From: Hymenobacter terricola
GTDB lineage: Bacteria; Bacteroidota; Bacteroidia; Cytophagales; Hymenobacteraceae
Direction of reading: 5' to 3'
NCBI RefSeq assembly: GCF_017921975.2
Contig: NZ_JAGEMO020000001.1
Coordinates: forward strand, 434,001 to 498,000
Length of the DNA: 64,000 nt
Shown piece by piece: positions 9,929-18,221 of the stretch. The position numbers and the translations under genes were made by a program. Under the pieces are notes generated by a model. The model made no database searches and was not told the DNA's origin. It saw nothing but the letters and a program-made list of their open reading frames with translations. Within the stretch, counting starts at the first letter, position 1, and every line of letters starts with the position of its first letter.

Positions 9929-10663
9929 TTATTTGGGCGTTTCGGCCGTGCGACGGTGTCGGCCGCGCGGGCGGAGTACGGCGCGGGGCTGCCTCCGCAC
10001 CCGCACTGTGGCTACCAGGGCGCGTACCCGTGCCGGTGTTTTAATGGCTATTTCCAGTTCTTCAGCGTCGCTATCAGCCGCCGGGGGAAGCGCCACGGGG
10101 TAGGGAGTCGGCAGGGCATTCACCAGACTGGCCGGGCCGCGAAACGTGACCTCTGCCGGGATAAAAAGTGCGGTGTAGTGCTGGGCAGAGTCGGGAGGGA
10201 GCCCGAGCGGCAGCCGCCGGCTGGCGTACCGGTCAAACGTGAGCCGCAGGGTGTCGCCGGCCCATTCGTTGACCTGCAGGCCTTCGAGTGCGGTTTGCAG
10301 GCCGCGGTGCCAGGCCTCGGCGGGCAGGTAGCGGGTGCCGGGCAACGGCACGGGGCGCAAGTCGGCGGGGTGGGTGCCCCAGCCCAGGTTGGCCCGCAGC
10401 AGGCGCCAGCCCTGGCCCGTGACCGTGACCGGCAGCACTGCCGGCAACGGCCGCAGGGGCACGTAGTGCACCGAATCGTAGTGCCACGCCAGTGGGAAAT
10501 TCAGGCGGGTGGTGTAGGTTTTATTCAGGGCATTCATCTGCCAGAACAAGCCAGCCGCCAGCAGGCACGCCGTCACGGCCCGGTAGAAGCTGGGTTCCTG
10601 GCCTTCAAAGGGGCGCAAGAACCAGCGCACCAGCCGGCCCGCCCGGTTCAGCGGCCCGTCCAT
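9929..10663 (-). CDS. YbbR-like (CdaR-type) membrane-anchored protein
   Basis: A 244-residue protein with one N-terminal membrane segment (about residues 28-44, AVTACLLAAGLFWQM) and an extracytoplasmic part. The assignment to the YbbR-like group rests mainly on the single-anchor topology and on the position between yajC and coaE, which is the usual place of the YbbR-like gene in Bacteroidota. Sequence motifs of YbbR repeats are weak to my eye. The C-terminus is Arg-rich. The start is only 2 bases behind the yajC stop, so the two are probably translationally coupled. Confidence 0.7.
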   Translation of the reverse strand: MDGPLNRAGRLVRWFLRPFEGQEPSFYRAVTACLLAAGLFWQMNALNKTYTTRLNFPLAWHYDSVHYVPLRPLPAVLPVTVTGQGWRLLRANLGWGTHPADLRPVPLPGTRYLPAEAWHRGLQTALEGLQVNEWAGDTLRLTFDRYASRRLPLGLPPDSAQHYTALFIPAEVTFRGPASLVNALPTPYPVALPPAADSDAEELEIAIKTPARVRALVATVRVRRQPRAVLRPRGRHRRTAETPK

Positions 10664-10665
10664 GA

Positions 10666-10995
10666 CTAGGTGTTGGCGATGCTATCGGCGCCGGAAGCGG
10701 CTTTGTTGCCCACTTCGCGGGCAATGGCCGAGCGGTCGAAGCGCAACTTGGTGCCGCGGTCGACTTCCACCACCACGGTGTCGTCGGTGAGCTCAATAAC
10801 CAGCCCGTGCAGGCCGCCGATGGTGACGATGCGCGAGCCTTTGGCCAGCGACTGCCGAAATGCTTTGGCATCGGCCGTGCGCTTCTGCTGGGGCCGAATC
10901 ATGAAGAAGTACACCACGAGGCCAATGGCCGCCGGAAATATCAGCTGCATGAAATCCATTCCGCCGGAAGCTTGTAGTAGTAAGGTCAAAAACAT
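10666..10995 (-). CDS. yajC: Preprotein translocase subunit YajC
   Basis: A 109-residue inner-membrane protein that accompanies SecDF in the Sec translocon. It has a single membrane segment (about residues 18-34) directly followed by the family motif FFMIRPQQKR, then the conserved GSRIVTIGGLHG strand region. Length is normal. It follows the DUF1573 lipoprotein gene by 18 bases. Confidence 0.95.
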   Translation of the reverse strand: MFLTLLLQASGGMDFMQLIFPAAIGLVVYFFMIRPQQKRTADAKAFRQSLAKGSRIVTIGGLHGLVIELTDDTVVVEVDRGTKLRFDRSAIAREVGNKAASGADSIANT

Positions 10996-11013
10996 GGTGT
11001 TTAGGATGTTAGC

Positions 11014-11523
11014 TTAGAGAGGTTTCTTGGCGTCGGCGTCGAGCACATTGCCTTTGATGAGGATGGTGGTGATGTTGGGCTGCGTATTGGCCCGCACCGC
11101 CACCTGCTTGCTGATGATACCCTGCTTGCCATGGCTATCAAACTGCACTTCCATTTTGCCCTGGGCACCGGGCGCCACGGGCTCTTTGGTCCAGCTGGGC
11201 GTGGTGCAGCCGCAGGAAGCCGTAGCGTCCTCAATCAGCAGCGGCGATTTGCCGGTGTTGGTGAAGCTGAACGTGTGATGGACTTTGGTATCAGGCTGAA
11301 TGTCACCAAAATCAAATTCGGATTCGGCAAATTTCATTACCGGCGCATTCGGGTTAGGTGCTTCATTTTCGCTCACCACATTGGGGTTGTCCACCGTAGG
11401 ATTGGCGGCATCGGAAGCGGCGGTGGCGGCGGCATTCATGCCTTCGGTCCCAACTTCCGGGGCTTTGTCGCGATTGCAAGCCGCAAGCAGAAGTGTAGCA
11501 GCGAGAAGAATCTGGTATTTCAT
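11014..11523 (-). CDS. DUF1573 lipoprotein
   Basis: A 169-residue predicted lipoprotein: the leader MKYQILLAATLLLAAC ends in a lipobox with Cys16. After a Asn/Pro/Ala-rich spacer comes a DUF1573 beta-sandwich (about residues 60-160) with ESEFDFGDIQPDTKVHHTF, NTGKSPLLIEDATASCGCT and the GKQGIISKQVAVRANT region. The CGCT motif is a family hallmark. The ATG at 11521-11523 was preferred over one 5 codons upstream because it places a clean signal peptide at the N-terminus. A role in envelope assembly is likely but undefined. Confidence 0.88.
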   Translation of the reverse strand: MKYQILLAATLLLAACNRDKAPEVGTEGMNAAATAASDAANPTVDNPNVVSENEAPNPNAPVMKFAESEFDFGDIQPDTKVHHTFSFTNTGKSPLLIEDATASCGCTTPSWTKEPVAPGAQGKMEVQFDSHGKQGIISKQVAVRANTQPNITTILIKGNVLDADAKKPL

Positions 11524-11535
11524 CGAAGAGGTGGG

Positions 11536-11702
11536 CACGCGCCCAGGCGCGTTCCGGTGTTGAACGAATTAAAAGTCAAGGGTATCACCAAACAGCAGCG
11601 CGCCGCGCAACGTGCCCGGCTGGGCAGGCGGCTGGTGCGACTGGCGCAGCTATGCGAACAATTATTACAACGCGGCCACACGAACGCGCTATAGCGCGTT
11701 CC
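11536..11702. repeat. Candidate mini-element bounded by GAACGCGC hairpins
   Basis: The gap between icd and the DUF1573 gene is bounded by two GC-rich hairpins: ACGCGC/GCGCGT near 11537-11552 and the perfect 18-base palindrome AACGCGCTATAGCGCGTT at 11683-11700, which touches the icd stop codon. Both ends contain GAACGCGC (on opposite strands). Between them is a short basic plus-strand reading frame (around 11560-11694) of unknown significance. This pattern resembles a REP-like or miniature element. Confidence 0.45.
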
Positions 11703-12700
11703 TACAGCTTGTTGATGATGTTTTGGGCGAACTGGCTGGTGCTGGCTTTGCCGCCAAGGTCGCCGGTGCATTCCGCCTGGTTGAGCAAAGTGCCTTCGAG
11801 GGCTTTTTCAATCTGGTCAGCCTTAGCGTGTTCGCCCAGGTAGTGCAGCATCATCAGGGCCGAGCGGAGCAGGGCGGTGGGGTTGGCTTTGCCCTGGCCG
11901 GCGATGTCGGGGGCCGAGCCGTGCACGGCTTCAAAGATGGCCATGTTGTCGCCGATGTTGGCCCCGGCCACCACGCCCAGGCCGCCCACGAGGCCGGCGC
12001 AGAGGTCGGACAGCAGGTCGCCGAACAGGTTCGTGGTCACAATCACGTCGAACTGTTCGGGCTTGTTCACGAGCTGCATGCACATGTTGTCGATGATTTT
12101 ATCCTCGAACAAAATCTGCGGAAACTCGTTGCTGGCCTCTTTGCAGGCGTTGAGCATCAGCGTGCCAGCCATTTTGATGATGTTGGCCTTGTGGGCCAGG
12201 GTCACCTTTTTGCGGCCGTGCTTGGCGGCGTAGGCGAAGGCCGCGCGGCATATCTTGCGTGAGCCCTCCACCGTGACGCGGGCAATAGCATCGGCGATGC
12301 CGAGGCGCTCGTCCCACATTTCGAGGCCCGAGTACAGGCCCTCGGTGTTTTCGCGAAACAGCACGAGGTCGATGCCCTCGTAGCGGGTGTGGATGCCGGC
12401 CGTGGTTTTGCTGGGCCGCACGTTCTGGTAGAGGTCGTACTTCTGGCGCAGCGTCACGTTGATGCTGCGGAAGCCTTTGCCGACCGGCGTGGTAATCGGG
12501 CCTTTGAGGGCCACCTTATTCTTTTCCAGGGACTTGAGCAGCGAATTTGGAATCAGCTCGCCCGATTGGTCAAACGTGGTCTGGCCAGCGTTCTGCTCTT
12601 CCCACTGAATGGGCACCTGCGCGGCAGCAAAAATATCGGTTACCGCTTTCGTGATTTCGGGGCCAATGCCGTCGCCGGGAATAAGGGTTACTAAGTGCAT
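11702..12700 (-). CDS. NAD-dependent isocitrate dehydrogenase-type beta-decarboxylating dehydrogenase
   Basis: A 332-residue member of the isocitrate/isopropylmalate dehydrogenase family. The N-terminus [16 protein letters not shown], the substrate-binding run [31 protein letters not shown], the adenine-side segment [22 protein letters not shown] and [20 protein letters not shown] are visible. The short length and the [10 protein letters not shown] form fit the NAD-type isocitrate dehydrogenase rather than LeuB, so oxidative decarboxylation of isocitrate in the TCA cycle is the best call; homoisocitrate activity cannot be excluded. It interrupts the otherwise conserved NusB-YtxH-DUF1573-YajC order and is bounded by repeats on both sides. 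Confidence 0.88.
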   Translation of the reverse strand: MHLVTLIPGDGIGPEITKAVTDIFAAAQVPIQWEEQNAGQTTFDQSGELIPNSLLKSLEKNKVALKGPITTPVGKGFRSINVTLRQKYDLYQNVRPSKTTAGIHTRYEGIDLVLFRENTEGLYSGLEMWDERLGIADAIARVTVEGSRKICRAAFAYAAKHGRKKVTLAHKANIIKMAGTLMLNACKEASNEFPQILFEDKIIDNMCMQLVNKPEQFDVIVTTNLFGDLLSDLCAGLVGGLGVVAGANIGDNMAIFEAVHGSAPDIAGQGKANPTALLRSALMMLHYLGEHAKADQIEKALEGTLLNQAECTGDLGGKASTSQFAQNIINKL

Positions 12701-12722
12701 ATTACTAATGTGTTGATTGTTC

Positions 12723-12808
12723 GATGTGCCACTGTGTTAATGGACTGATGCGCTGCGGAATCGGATTCCCGCAATCAGCACATCAACCCATTAACACAGT
12801 GGCACATC
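12723..12808. repeat. Perfect 21-bp inverted repeat between YtxH and icd
   Basis: Arms at 12723-12743 and 12788-12808 are exact reverse complements (left begins GATGTGCCACTG). The 44-base spacer contains a smaller dyad (GCGGAAT / ATTCCCGC). The right arm ends two bases from the YtxH stop codon. The words CACATCAAC, ATCAGCACATC and CCATTAACAC recur in other intergenic elements of the window. Confidence 0.85.
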
Positions 12809-12810
12809 AA

Positions 12811-13122
12811 CTAGGCTCCCTTGCGGGAATTGATTTGGTTAATGAGTTGGTCCACATCGCCCAGCAACTGCTCGGCTTTGGATTTGGCGTCGGAAATCAC
12901 GCGTTGGCCTTCGCTTTTGGCGGTGGACTGGCCGGTGGCTTCGCGGCTGGTCACAAGGCTGTCGGTGAGGTCGGCCAGAACGGAGCGGTATTTCTCCAGC
13001 TGATAGCTGAGCCAGGAGCGGGTTTCAGTGCCGGGTTCGGGGGCATAGAGCAAGCCAAGGGCTGCGCCGGTGAGGGCGCCGCCCGCGAAGCATAGGATGC
13101 CGGTGGTGGTTTTGCTGGCCAT
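12811..13122 (-). CDS. YtxH domain protein
   Basis: A 103-residue small protein with an N-terminal glycine-rich hydrophobic segment (ILCFAGGALTGAALGLLYAP, followed by EPGTETR), the signature of YtxH proteins, and a helical amphipathic C-terminal half. It is probably membrane-associated. Function is unknown; homologues are often linked to general stress. The ATG at 13120-13122 is chosen over longer frames because it gives the family start MASKTTTG. It lies in the nusB-coaE cluster. Confidence 0.85.
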   Translation of the reverse strand: MASKTTTGILCFAGGALTGAALGLLYAPEPGTETRSWLSYQLEKYRSVLADLTDSLVTSREATGQSTAKSEGQRVISDAKSKAEQLLGDVDQLINQINSRKGA

Positions 13123-13262
13123 GGTCGTCGGGATGAAAAAGGAAGAAAGGTGAGAACAGGTGCTGGCGTGAGTACGGAGAAACGCGGCACCAGGTGCAAA
13201 GGTGGCTACGGCGGCCCAATCTCGGGCCACCCGCGCCGGTTGCGTCCAGTGTTGCCGGCAGC

Positions 13263-14459
13263 TTACTGGTTGTCCAGCAGGCCACGGCCCGATTTGCGAA
13301 TGTCGCCACTGGCTGCCAAATCCTGCGCCAGCTTGTCCAGAATGCCATTCACAAACTGCTTGCTCTTGGGCGTACTGTAGAGCTTACTGATTTCAATGTA
13401 CTCGTTGATAGTAACTTTCACCGGAATGCCGCGGAAAAGCTGCATTTCGGTGAGCGCCATTTTCAGGATGATTTTGTCGAGCAGGGCCACGCGGTCCACG
13501 TCCCAGTTCTGCACCGAGCCGGCGATGAGCTTTTCCATCTTGTCGTCCTCAATCAGCGTCTGCTTGTAGAGGGTTTCGGCAAATTCGCGGTCGTCGGCCC
13601 AGTTGGCCGAGAGGTTCATCAATTCCTGTGTTGGCTCGGCGGCGAAGGGCAGCATTTTCAGCGTCTTCAGCACCAGGTTGCGCACGATGGGCCGGTTTTC
13701 TTCCCAGTTCAAATCGTCGGCTTCGAGGTGGCGGGGCAGGGCATCACCCTTGAAAATGAAGTCCTTGTAGAGATGACGCAGGATTTCCATGTCCGTGTCG
13801 TAGTCCATTTCGGGCTCGTCGGTGGGCTTGCCAGCCAGGTAGGCCAGCAGGGTTTCATCGGCCTTCATTTCGCCCCAGGCCGCGCGCAGGGCTTCGAGGT
13901 CCTCGGCGCTGTCCCAGGCCAGCTTGCGCCGGATGGTCAGGCTCTGGAGCTGCTCGTTGGCCATCAGCTTGGCCATGGCGACGTTCTGGTGCAGGCGGTT
14001 GGCATCCAGGGCGTCTTCGCGCGGGCCGAGGCGGCGGCGCTCCTCGCGGCTCTGCTCTTCCTCAATCACGCCGAGCAGGGCGGCGGGCAGGTTGAGCAGG
14101 TGCAGGTACTGGTCGTGAATGCTTTCAGCCCCGGCCAGCAGCTGCCCGCCGAAGAAAGTGCCGTCCTTTTTCACCTGCGCCTGAAAAAAGCTGATGGCAT
14201 CGGCCAAAGCCGCGTCCACGGCCTTGTCGTCGGTCTTTTCGGGGGCGTTGCCGGTGCGATACCAGTCGCGCAATTGGGCTTCGCCCAGCTTGCGCTGGCC
14301 TTCCAGCTGGCGGCGGTCGGGCGCCTCTTTGGCTGTCAGGTCGGGCTCGAAAGCAGCCGCGATGCGGTCCTGCGCCAGCATTAAATCAGCTCCCACCGCC
14401 TGGTGGTAGGAGTAGAGCGACTGCATGACTTTGATACGAAGGAGGCGGCGGTTGAGCAT
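13263..14459 (-). CDS. nusB: Transcription antitermination factor NusB, long form
   Basis: A 398-residue protein. The NusB fold is in the C-terminal third (about residues 255-375), with the segments DREFAETLYKQTL, WDVDRVALLDKIILKMALTEM and INEYIEISKLYSTPKSKQFVNGILD. NusB binds boxA RNA with NusE in rRNA antitermination. The N-terminal two thirds, beginning MLNRRLLRIKVMQSLYSYHQA, are an extension normal for Bacteroidota NusB proteins, which are more than twice the length of the Escherichia coli protein. It heads the yajC-coaE cluster. Confidence 0.92.
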   Translation of the reverse strand: MLNRRLLRIKVMQSLYSYHQAVGADLMLAQDRIAAAFEPDLTAKEAPDRRQLEGQRKLGEAQLRDWYRTGNAPEKTDDKAVDAALADAISFFQAQVKKDGTFFGGQLLAGAESIHDQYLHLLNLPAALLGVIEEEQSREERRRLGPREDALDANRLHQNVAMAKLMANEQLQSLTIRRKLAWDSAEDLEALRAAWGEMKADETLLAYLAGKPTDEPEMDYDTDMEILRHLYKDFIFKGDALPRHLEADDLNWEENRPIVRNLVLKTLKMLPFAAEPTQELMNLSANWADDREFAETLYKQTLIEDDKMEKLIAGSVQNWDVDRVALLDKIILKMALTEMQLFRGIPVKVTINEYIEISKLYSTPKSKQFVNGILDKLAQDLAASGDIRKSGRGLLDNQ

Positions 14460-14469
14460 TGTTTAGTTG

Positions 14470-14546
14470 TTAGTGGCTGGTTGTCAGTTGTTAGTGCCTG
14501 GTTGTCAATTGCTGGAACAGACTAGCAACTGACAACCAGCCACTAA
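14470..14546. repeat. 26-bp inverted repeat of the GTTGTCAGTTGTTAGT word family
   Basis: Arms at 14470-14495 (TTAGTGGCTGGTTGTCAG and on) and 14521-14546 are reverse complements with a single mismatch; the left flank repeats the same words again (TTAGTTGTTAGTG, CTGGTTGTCA). It fills the gap between the leucine dehydrogenase stop codon (3 bases away) and the nusB start. Confidence 0.85.
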
Positions 14547-14549
14547 TGA

Positions 14550-15641
14550 CTAGTAGGTCGATTTCACCTTGCCCACGCTGGCAATGCGCTCCTTGGCCTG
14601 CCGGATGGCGGCGGCTTGCGGGTGCGTGCCTTCTTCTTCGGCTTTCGCCAAAACCTGGAGGGTGAAATCGTAAATTTTTTCGGTTTGCGTAAGGGCGCCC
14701 TGGCGGCTGGCGCCGGTTACTTCAGAATACACATTGATGAGGCCGCCGGCGTTGATGAGGAAGTCGGGGGCGTACACGATGCCGCGGCGCACTAGCTCGG
14801 GGCCGTGCAAATTTTCGTTTTTGAGCTGGTTGTTGGCGCAGCCGGCTACCACGCGGGCTTTCAGGCGCGGAATGGTGTCGTCGTTGAGCGTGGCACCCAG
14901 CGCGCAGGGCGAGTAGATGTCCATCTCCTGGTCGTAGATGTCGTCCAGGCCCACGGCTTTGGCGCCGAAGCGGTTGGCCGCATCCAGCGCCCGGTCCTCG
15001 TAGTAATCGGTAACAATGAGCTTGGCGCCTTCTTTCTGCAAATGCTCCAGCAGGTAGGTGCCGACGTGGCCCGTGCCCTGCACGCCGATGCGCTTGCCGG
15101 CCAGGCTCTCGGAGCCAAAGGCTTTCTTGGCGGCGGCCTTCATGCCCATGTACACGCCGTAGGCCGTGACGGGCGAGGGGTCGCCGGAGCCACCCATGCT
15201 CTCGGGCAGGCCGGCTACGTGGGTGGTTTCCATGCGGATGTACTCCATGTCCTTGGTGGTCATGTTCACATCCTCGGCCGTGATGTACTTGCCGTTCAGG
15301 TTCTTCACGAAGCGGCCAAACTTGCGCAGCAGGGCTTCGGTCTTCATGGTAGCGGCGTCGCCGATGATGACGGCCTTGCCGCCGCCCAGGTTCAGGCCCG
15401 AAATGGCGGCCTTGTACGTCATGCCGCGCGAGAGGCGCAGCACGTCGTTCAGCGCTTCCATGTCGCTGGCGTAGTGCCACATGCGGGTGCCGCCAAGCGC
15501 GGGCCCGAGCACGGTGTTGTGGATGCCGATGATGGCCTTCAGGCCCGTCTCGTGGTCGTGGCAAAACACGACTTGCTCGTGCTGGTGCTCGGCAATCTGA
15601 CCAAAAATGGTTTCAGGTGCCAGGATTTGGGTTTCAATCAT
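14550..15641 (-). CDS. Leucine dehydrogenase-type Glu/Leu/Val dehydrogenase
   Basis: A 363-residue NAD-dependent enzyme that deaminates branched-chain amino acids to keto acids. The catalytic domain has GPALGGTRMWHYAS, SRGMTYKAAISGLNLGGGKAVI and GKYITAEDVNMTTKDMEYI; the NAD domain has GKRIGVQGTGHVGTYLLEHL and AGCANNQL. Length and the two-lysine pattern (TYKAA, GGGKA) fit leucine/valine dehydrogenase. The ATG at 15639-15641 gives the start MIETQILAPETIF. It is divergent from the ABC exporter gene across a 223-base gap and precedes nusB on the same strand. Confidence 0.9.
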   Translation of the reverse strand: MIETQILAPETIFGQIAEHQHEQVVFCHDHETGLKAIIGIHNTVLGPALGGTRMWHYASDMEALNDVLRLSRGMTYKAAISGLNLGGGKAVIIGDAATMKTEALLRKFGRFVKNLNGKYITAEDVNMTTKDMEYIRMETTHVAGLPESMGGSGDPSPVTAYGVYMGMKAAAKKAFGSESLAGKRIGVQGTGHVGTYLLEHLQKEGAKLIVTDYYEDRALDAANRFGAKAVGLDDIYDQEMDIYSPCALGATLNDDTIPRLKARVVAGCANNQLKNENLHGPELVRRGIVYAPDFLINAGGLINVYSEVTGASRQGALTQTEKIYDFTLQVLAKAEEEGTHPQAAAIRQAKERIASVGKVKSTY

Positions 15642-15864
15642 ACTTGGGGGATGAATGAGTGTGGTGGGAATTTGGAATGGATGGTTGAGAAGTGTGCGGC
15701 GTAACTTTGTTGGGTCTTTATACGGAGTCTGTTCGGAAGCAGTAAACATGCTTCACGGCGTTGAGTATTACCGTTGAATTGAAAAGTTTTTGATAGCAGC
15801 GTAAGCCTTTCAGGCCGCAAAAGTACCGCTATTTTCCCGAACCGGCCCCCTTTCCACCCTGCCC

Positions 15865-17649
15865 GTGCGCGCATTATCCGCCGTTAACCCGTTCATTTTC
15901 CGCTACAAGTGGCATTTCCTCGCGGGCGTGCTGTTCGTGGCCCTGAGCACTTTGCTGGCCATTTTTCCGGCCCAGCTGGTGCGCTACGCGTTCGATTTGG
16001 TGAATGAGGGCATCGACCTCTACCACCTCTACGCGGGCACCCAGACCCAGAGCGGGGTGTACCAATTGTTTGGCCGCAACGTGCTGTTTTATGGCATGCT
16101 CATCATCGGGCTAGCCCTGCTGCGCGGCATTTTCCTGTTCTTCATGCGCCAGACGCTCATCGTGATGTCGCGGCACATCGAGAACGACCAGAAAAACCAG
16201 ATTTACCGGCACTACCAATCCCTGCCGCTCAGCTTCTACCGCCGCCACAGCACCGGCGATTTGATGTCGCGCATCTCGGAGGACGTGAGCCGGGTGCGGA
16301 TGTACCTCGGGCCGGCCATCATGTATTTCCTGCAATTGGTGCTGCTGTTCCTGCTCATCGTGCCACTCATGCTCCTGGTGAACGTGAAATTGACGCTGTA
16401 CACGCTGCTGCCGCTGCCGGTTTTGTCGGTCAGTATTTTCTACGTCAACAACTTGATTGAGCGGAAATCTGACGAAATCCAGCGGGCGCTTTCCGGCATG
16501 ACGACCTTTGTGCAGGAAGCTTTCTCCGGAATTCGGGTGCTGAAATCTTTTGTGCGCGAGGCCGATTCGCACGCCCAGTTTGCGGCAGCCAGCAACGAAT
16601 ACAAGGAGAAGTCCCTGAGCCTGAACTTCGTGAACTCGCTGTTTTTTCCGCTCATTCTATTCCTGATTGGGCTGAGCACGCTCATCACCGTGTGGGTGGG
16701 CGGGCAGGAGGTCATCCGGGGCACCATCACCACGGGCACCATCGCCGAGTTCCTGATTTACGTGAACCTGCTCACCTGGCCGGTCACGGCGCTGGGCTGG
16801 ACGTCCTCGCTGGTGCAGCGGGCCGAGGCTTCGCAGGCCCGCATCAACGAGTTTCTGGACCAGAAAACCGACATCGTCTCGCGCCAGAACGTGCAGCACG
16901 AGCTGGTGGGCGACATTGTGTTCGAGAACGTGTCTTTCACCTACCCCGATACTGGTATTCAGGCCCTGCGCAACGTGAGCTTCCGGGTGCGGCCGGGCCA
17001 GACGCTGGCCGTCATCGGCAACACCGGCTCGGGCAAAAGCACGGTGGCGGCCCTGCTCTGCCGCCTCTACGACGTGACGGCCGGCGACATCAAAATAGAT
17101 GGCACCGACGTGCGCGACTACTCGCTCAGGGCCCTGCGCGGCCAGATTGGCTACGTGCCGCAGGACGTTTTTCTGTTCTCCGATACCATCCGCAACAACA
17201 TCAACTTCGGCCTCGACCAGCCCGATGAAGTCCGGATGCTGCAAGCCGCCAAGGATGCCGACGTATACGAAAACATCCTCGCCTTCCCCGAAGGGTTCGA
17301 CACGAAAGTGGGCGAGCGCGGCATCACGCTTTCCGGCGGCCAGAAGCAGCGCGTGAGCATGGCCCGCGCCCTGGTGAAAGAGCCCAAAATTCTGATTCTC
17401 GACGACTCCCTCTCGGCCGTCGATACCAAGACGGAGAACGCCATTCTTGGTAGCCTCCAGCGCATTATGGCGGCGCGCACCAGCCTCATTATCTCGCACC
17501 GCGTTTCGTCGGTGAAGCTGGCTGATGAAATCCTGGTGCTCGACGATGGCGTGATTGTGCAGCACGGCACTCACGACGCCCTCATGGCCGATGCCGACGG
17601 CCTCTACCGCGCCCTCTACGACCGGCAGCTCCAAACCGAAGAAGCGTAG
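15865..17649 (+). CDS. ABC exporter half-subunit (BmrC/YheI-like), permease fused to ATPase
   Basis: A 594-residue half transporter with about six membrane segments in residues 1-310 and an ATPase domain in the last 240. Walker A is NTGSGKST (about residue 387), Q-loop YVPQDVFLFSD, signature LSGGQKQRVSMARAL. Walker B reads ILILDDSLSAVD, so the catalytic glutamate is replaced by aspartate. This is the pattern of the degenerate-site subunit in heterodimeric exporters such as BmrC/BmrD and TM287/288. The likely partner is encoded at 25028-26857. Translation appears to start at GTG 15865, since no ATG precedes the conserved N-terminus. Substrate unknown. Confidence 0.88.
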   Translation: MRALSAVNPFIFRYKWHFLAGVLFVALSTLLAIFPAQLVRYAFDLVNEGIDLYHLYAGTQTQSGVYQLFGRNVLFYGMLIIGLALLRGIFLFFMRQTLIVMSRHIENDQKNQIYRHYQSLPLSFYRRHSTGDLMSRISEDVSRVRMYLGPAIMYFLQLVLLFLLIVPLMLLVNVKLTLYTLLPLPVLSVSIFYVNNLIERKSDEIQRALSGMTTFVQEAFSGIRVLKSFVREADSHAQFAAASNEYKEKSLSLNFVNSLFFPLILFLIGLSTLITVWVGGQEVIRGTITTGTIAEFLIYVNLLTWPVTALGWTSSLVQRAEASQARINEFLDQKTDIVSRQNVQHELVGDIVFENVSFTYPDTGIQALRNVSFRVRPGQTLAVIGNTGSGKSTVAALLCRLYDVTAGDIKIDGTDVRDYSLRALRGQIGYVPQDVFLFSDTIRNNINFGLDQPDEVRMLQAAKDADVYENILAFPEGFDTKVGERGITLSGGQKQRVSMARALVKEPKILILDDSLSAVDTKTENAILGSLQRIMAARTSLIISHRVSSVKLADEILVLDDGVIVQHGTHDALMADADGLYRALYDRQLQTEEA

Positions 17650-17720
17650 CTGATGGGCTAATTGGTTGATTTGCGGATTACTTAATGTGCCTCAGCATAT
17701 TAGCCCATCAACTAATCAGC
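17649..17720. repeat. Imperfect intergenic inverted repeat of AATCAGC/CCCATCAAC words
   Basis: TGATGGGCTAAT (17651-17662) pairs exactly with ATTAGCCCATCA (17699-17710), and the flanking GCTGAT/ATCAGC words extend the arms imperfectly. The element begins at the ABC gene stop codon. The following gene begins with further similar words (CCAATCAGCCGATTATCCC). Confidence 0.6.
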
Positions 17721-17754
17721 TTGCCGGCGCGTGAACCAATCAGCCGATTATCCC

Positions 17755-18147
17755 ATGCGCCAACATCTTGCCCACGTCACCCTGCTCGTTCGGGATTATG
17801 ACGAAGCTATTGCCTTCTACACCAACGTGCTGGGTTTCAGCCTGACTTCTGACCAAGACATGGGCGGCGGCAAGCGCTGGGTGGTGGTAGCGCCGCCCGG
17901 TTCGGCCAGCGGCAGTCTGCTGCTGGCCGAAGCCAAAACCGACGAAGAAAAGCGCGGCGTGGGCCACCAGGGAGCTGGCCGCGTCTGGCTGTTTCTGCAC
18001 ACCGACGACTTTTGGCGCGACTACCCGGTGCTGCAAGCCCGCGGCCTGCATTTTCTGGAAGTGCCCCGTAGCGAGGTGTACGGCCACGTTGCCGTGTTCG
18101 AGGACCTGTACGGCAACAAGTGGGACCTGCTCGAGCCGCTGGGTTAA
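17755..18147 (+). CDS. VOC-superfamily (glyoxalase-like) protein
   Basis: A 130-residue protein with one vicinal-oxygen-chelate fold made of two beta-alpha-beta-beta-beta units: MRQHLAHVTLLVRDYDEAIA, FYTNVLGFSLTSDQD, and the second half ending in HVAVFEDLYGNKWDLLEP. Residues His7 and the Glu in VFEDLYGN are candidate metal ligands. Substrate is unknown; dioxygenase, lyase and antibiotic-binding relatives exist. ATG 17755 was preferred to an upstream GTG (17731) because the extra residues (NQSADYP) are coded by repeat-like sequence. Confidence 0.85.
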   Translation: MRQHLAHVTLLVRDYDEAIAFYTNVLGFSLTSDQDMGGGKRWVVVAPPGSASGSLLLAEAKTDEEKRGVGHQGAGRVWLFLHTDDFWRDYPVLQARGLHFLEVPRSEVYGHVAVFEDLYGNKWDLLEPLG

Positions 18148-18164
18148 GTGCTCCGATGCAGCAT

Positions 18165-18199
18165 AAAAATACCCCGGCAGTAGCTGCCGGGGTATTTTT
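18165..18199. terminator. Bidirectional terminator between VOC gene and TonB receptor gene
   Basis: Perfect stem AAAAATACCCCGGCAG / CTGCCGGGGTATTTTT with loop TAG, giving T runs in both directions between convergent genes. Confidence 0.9.
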
Positions 18200-18221
18200 C
18201 ATTTCGAAAAGTACGAGTTAA

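Noticed and set aside
11560..11694. Short basic plus-strand frame in the icd-DUF1573 gap
   Set aside because: It has no start of its own or recognised family, and it lies wholly inside the hairpin-bounded element. It is kept only as part of that repeat entry.
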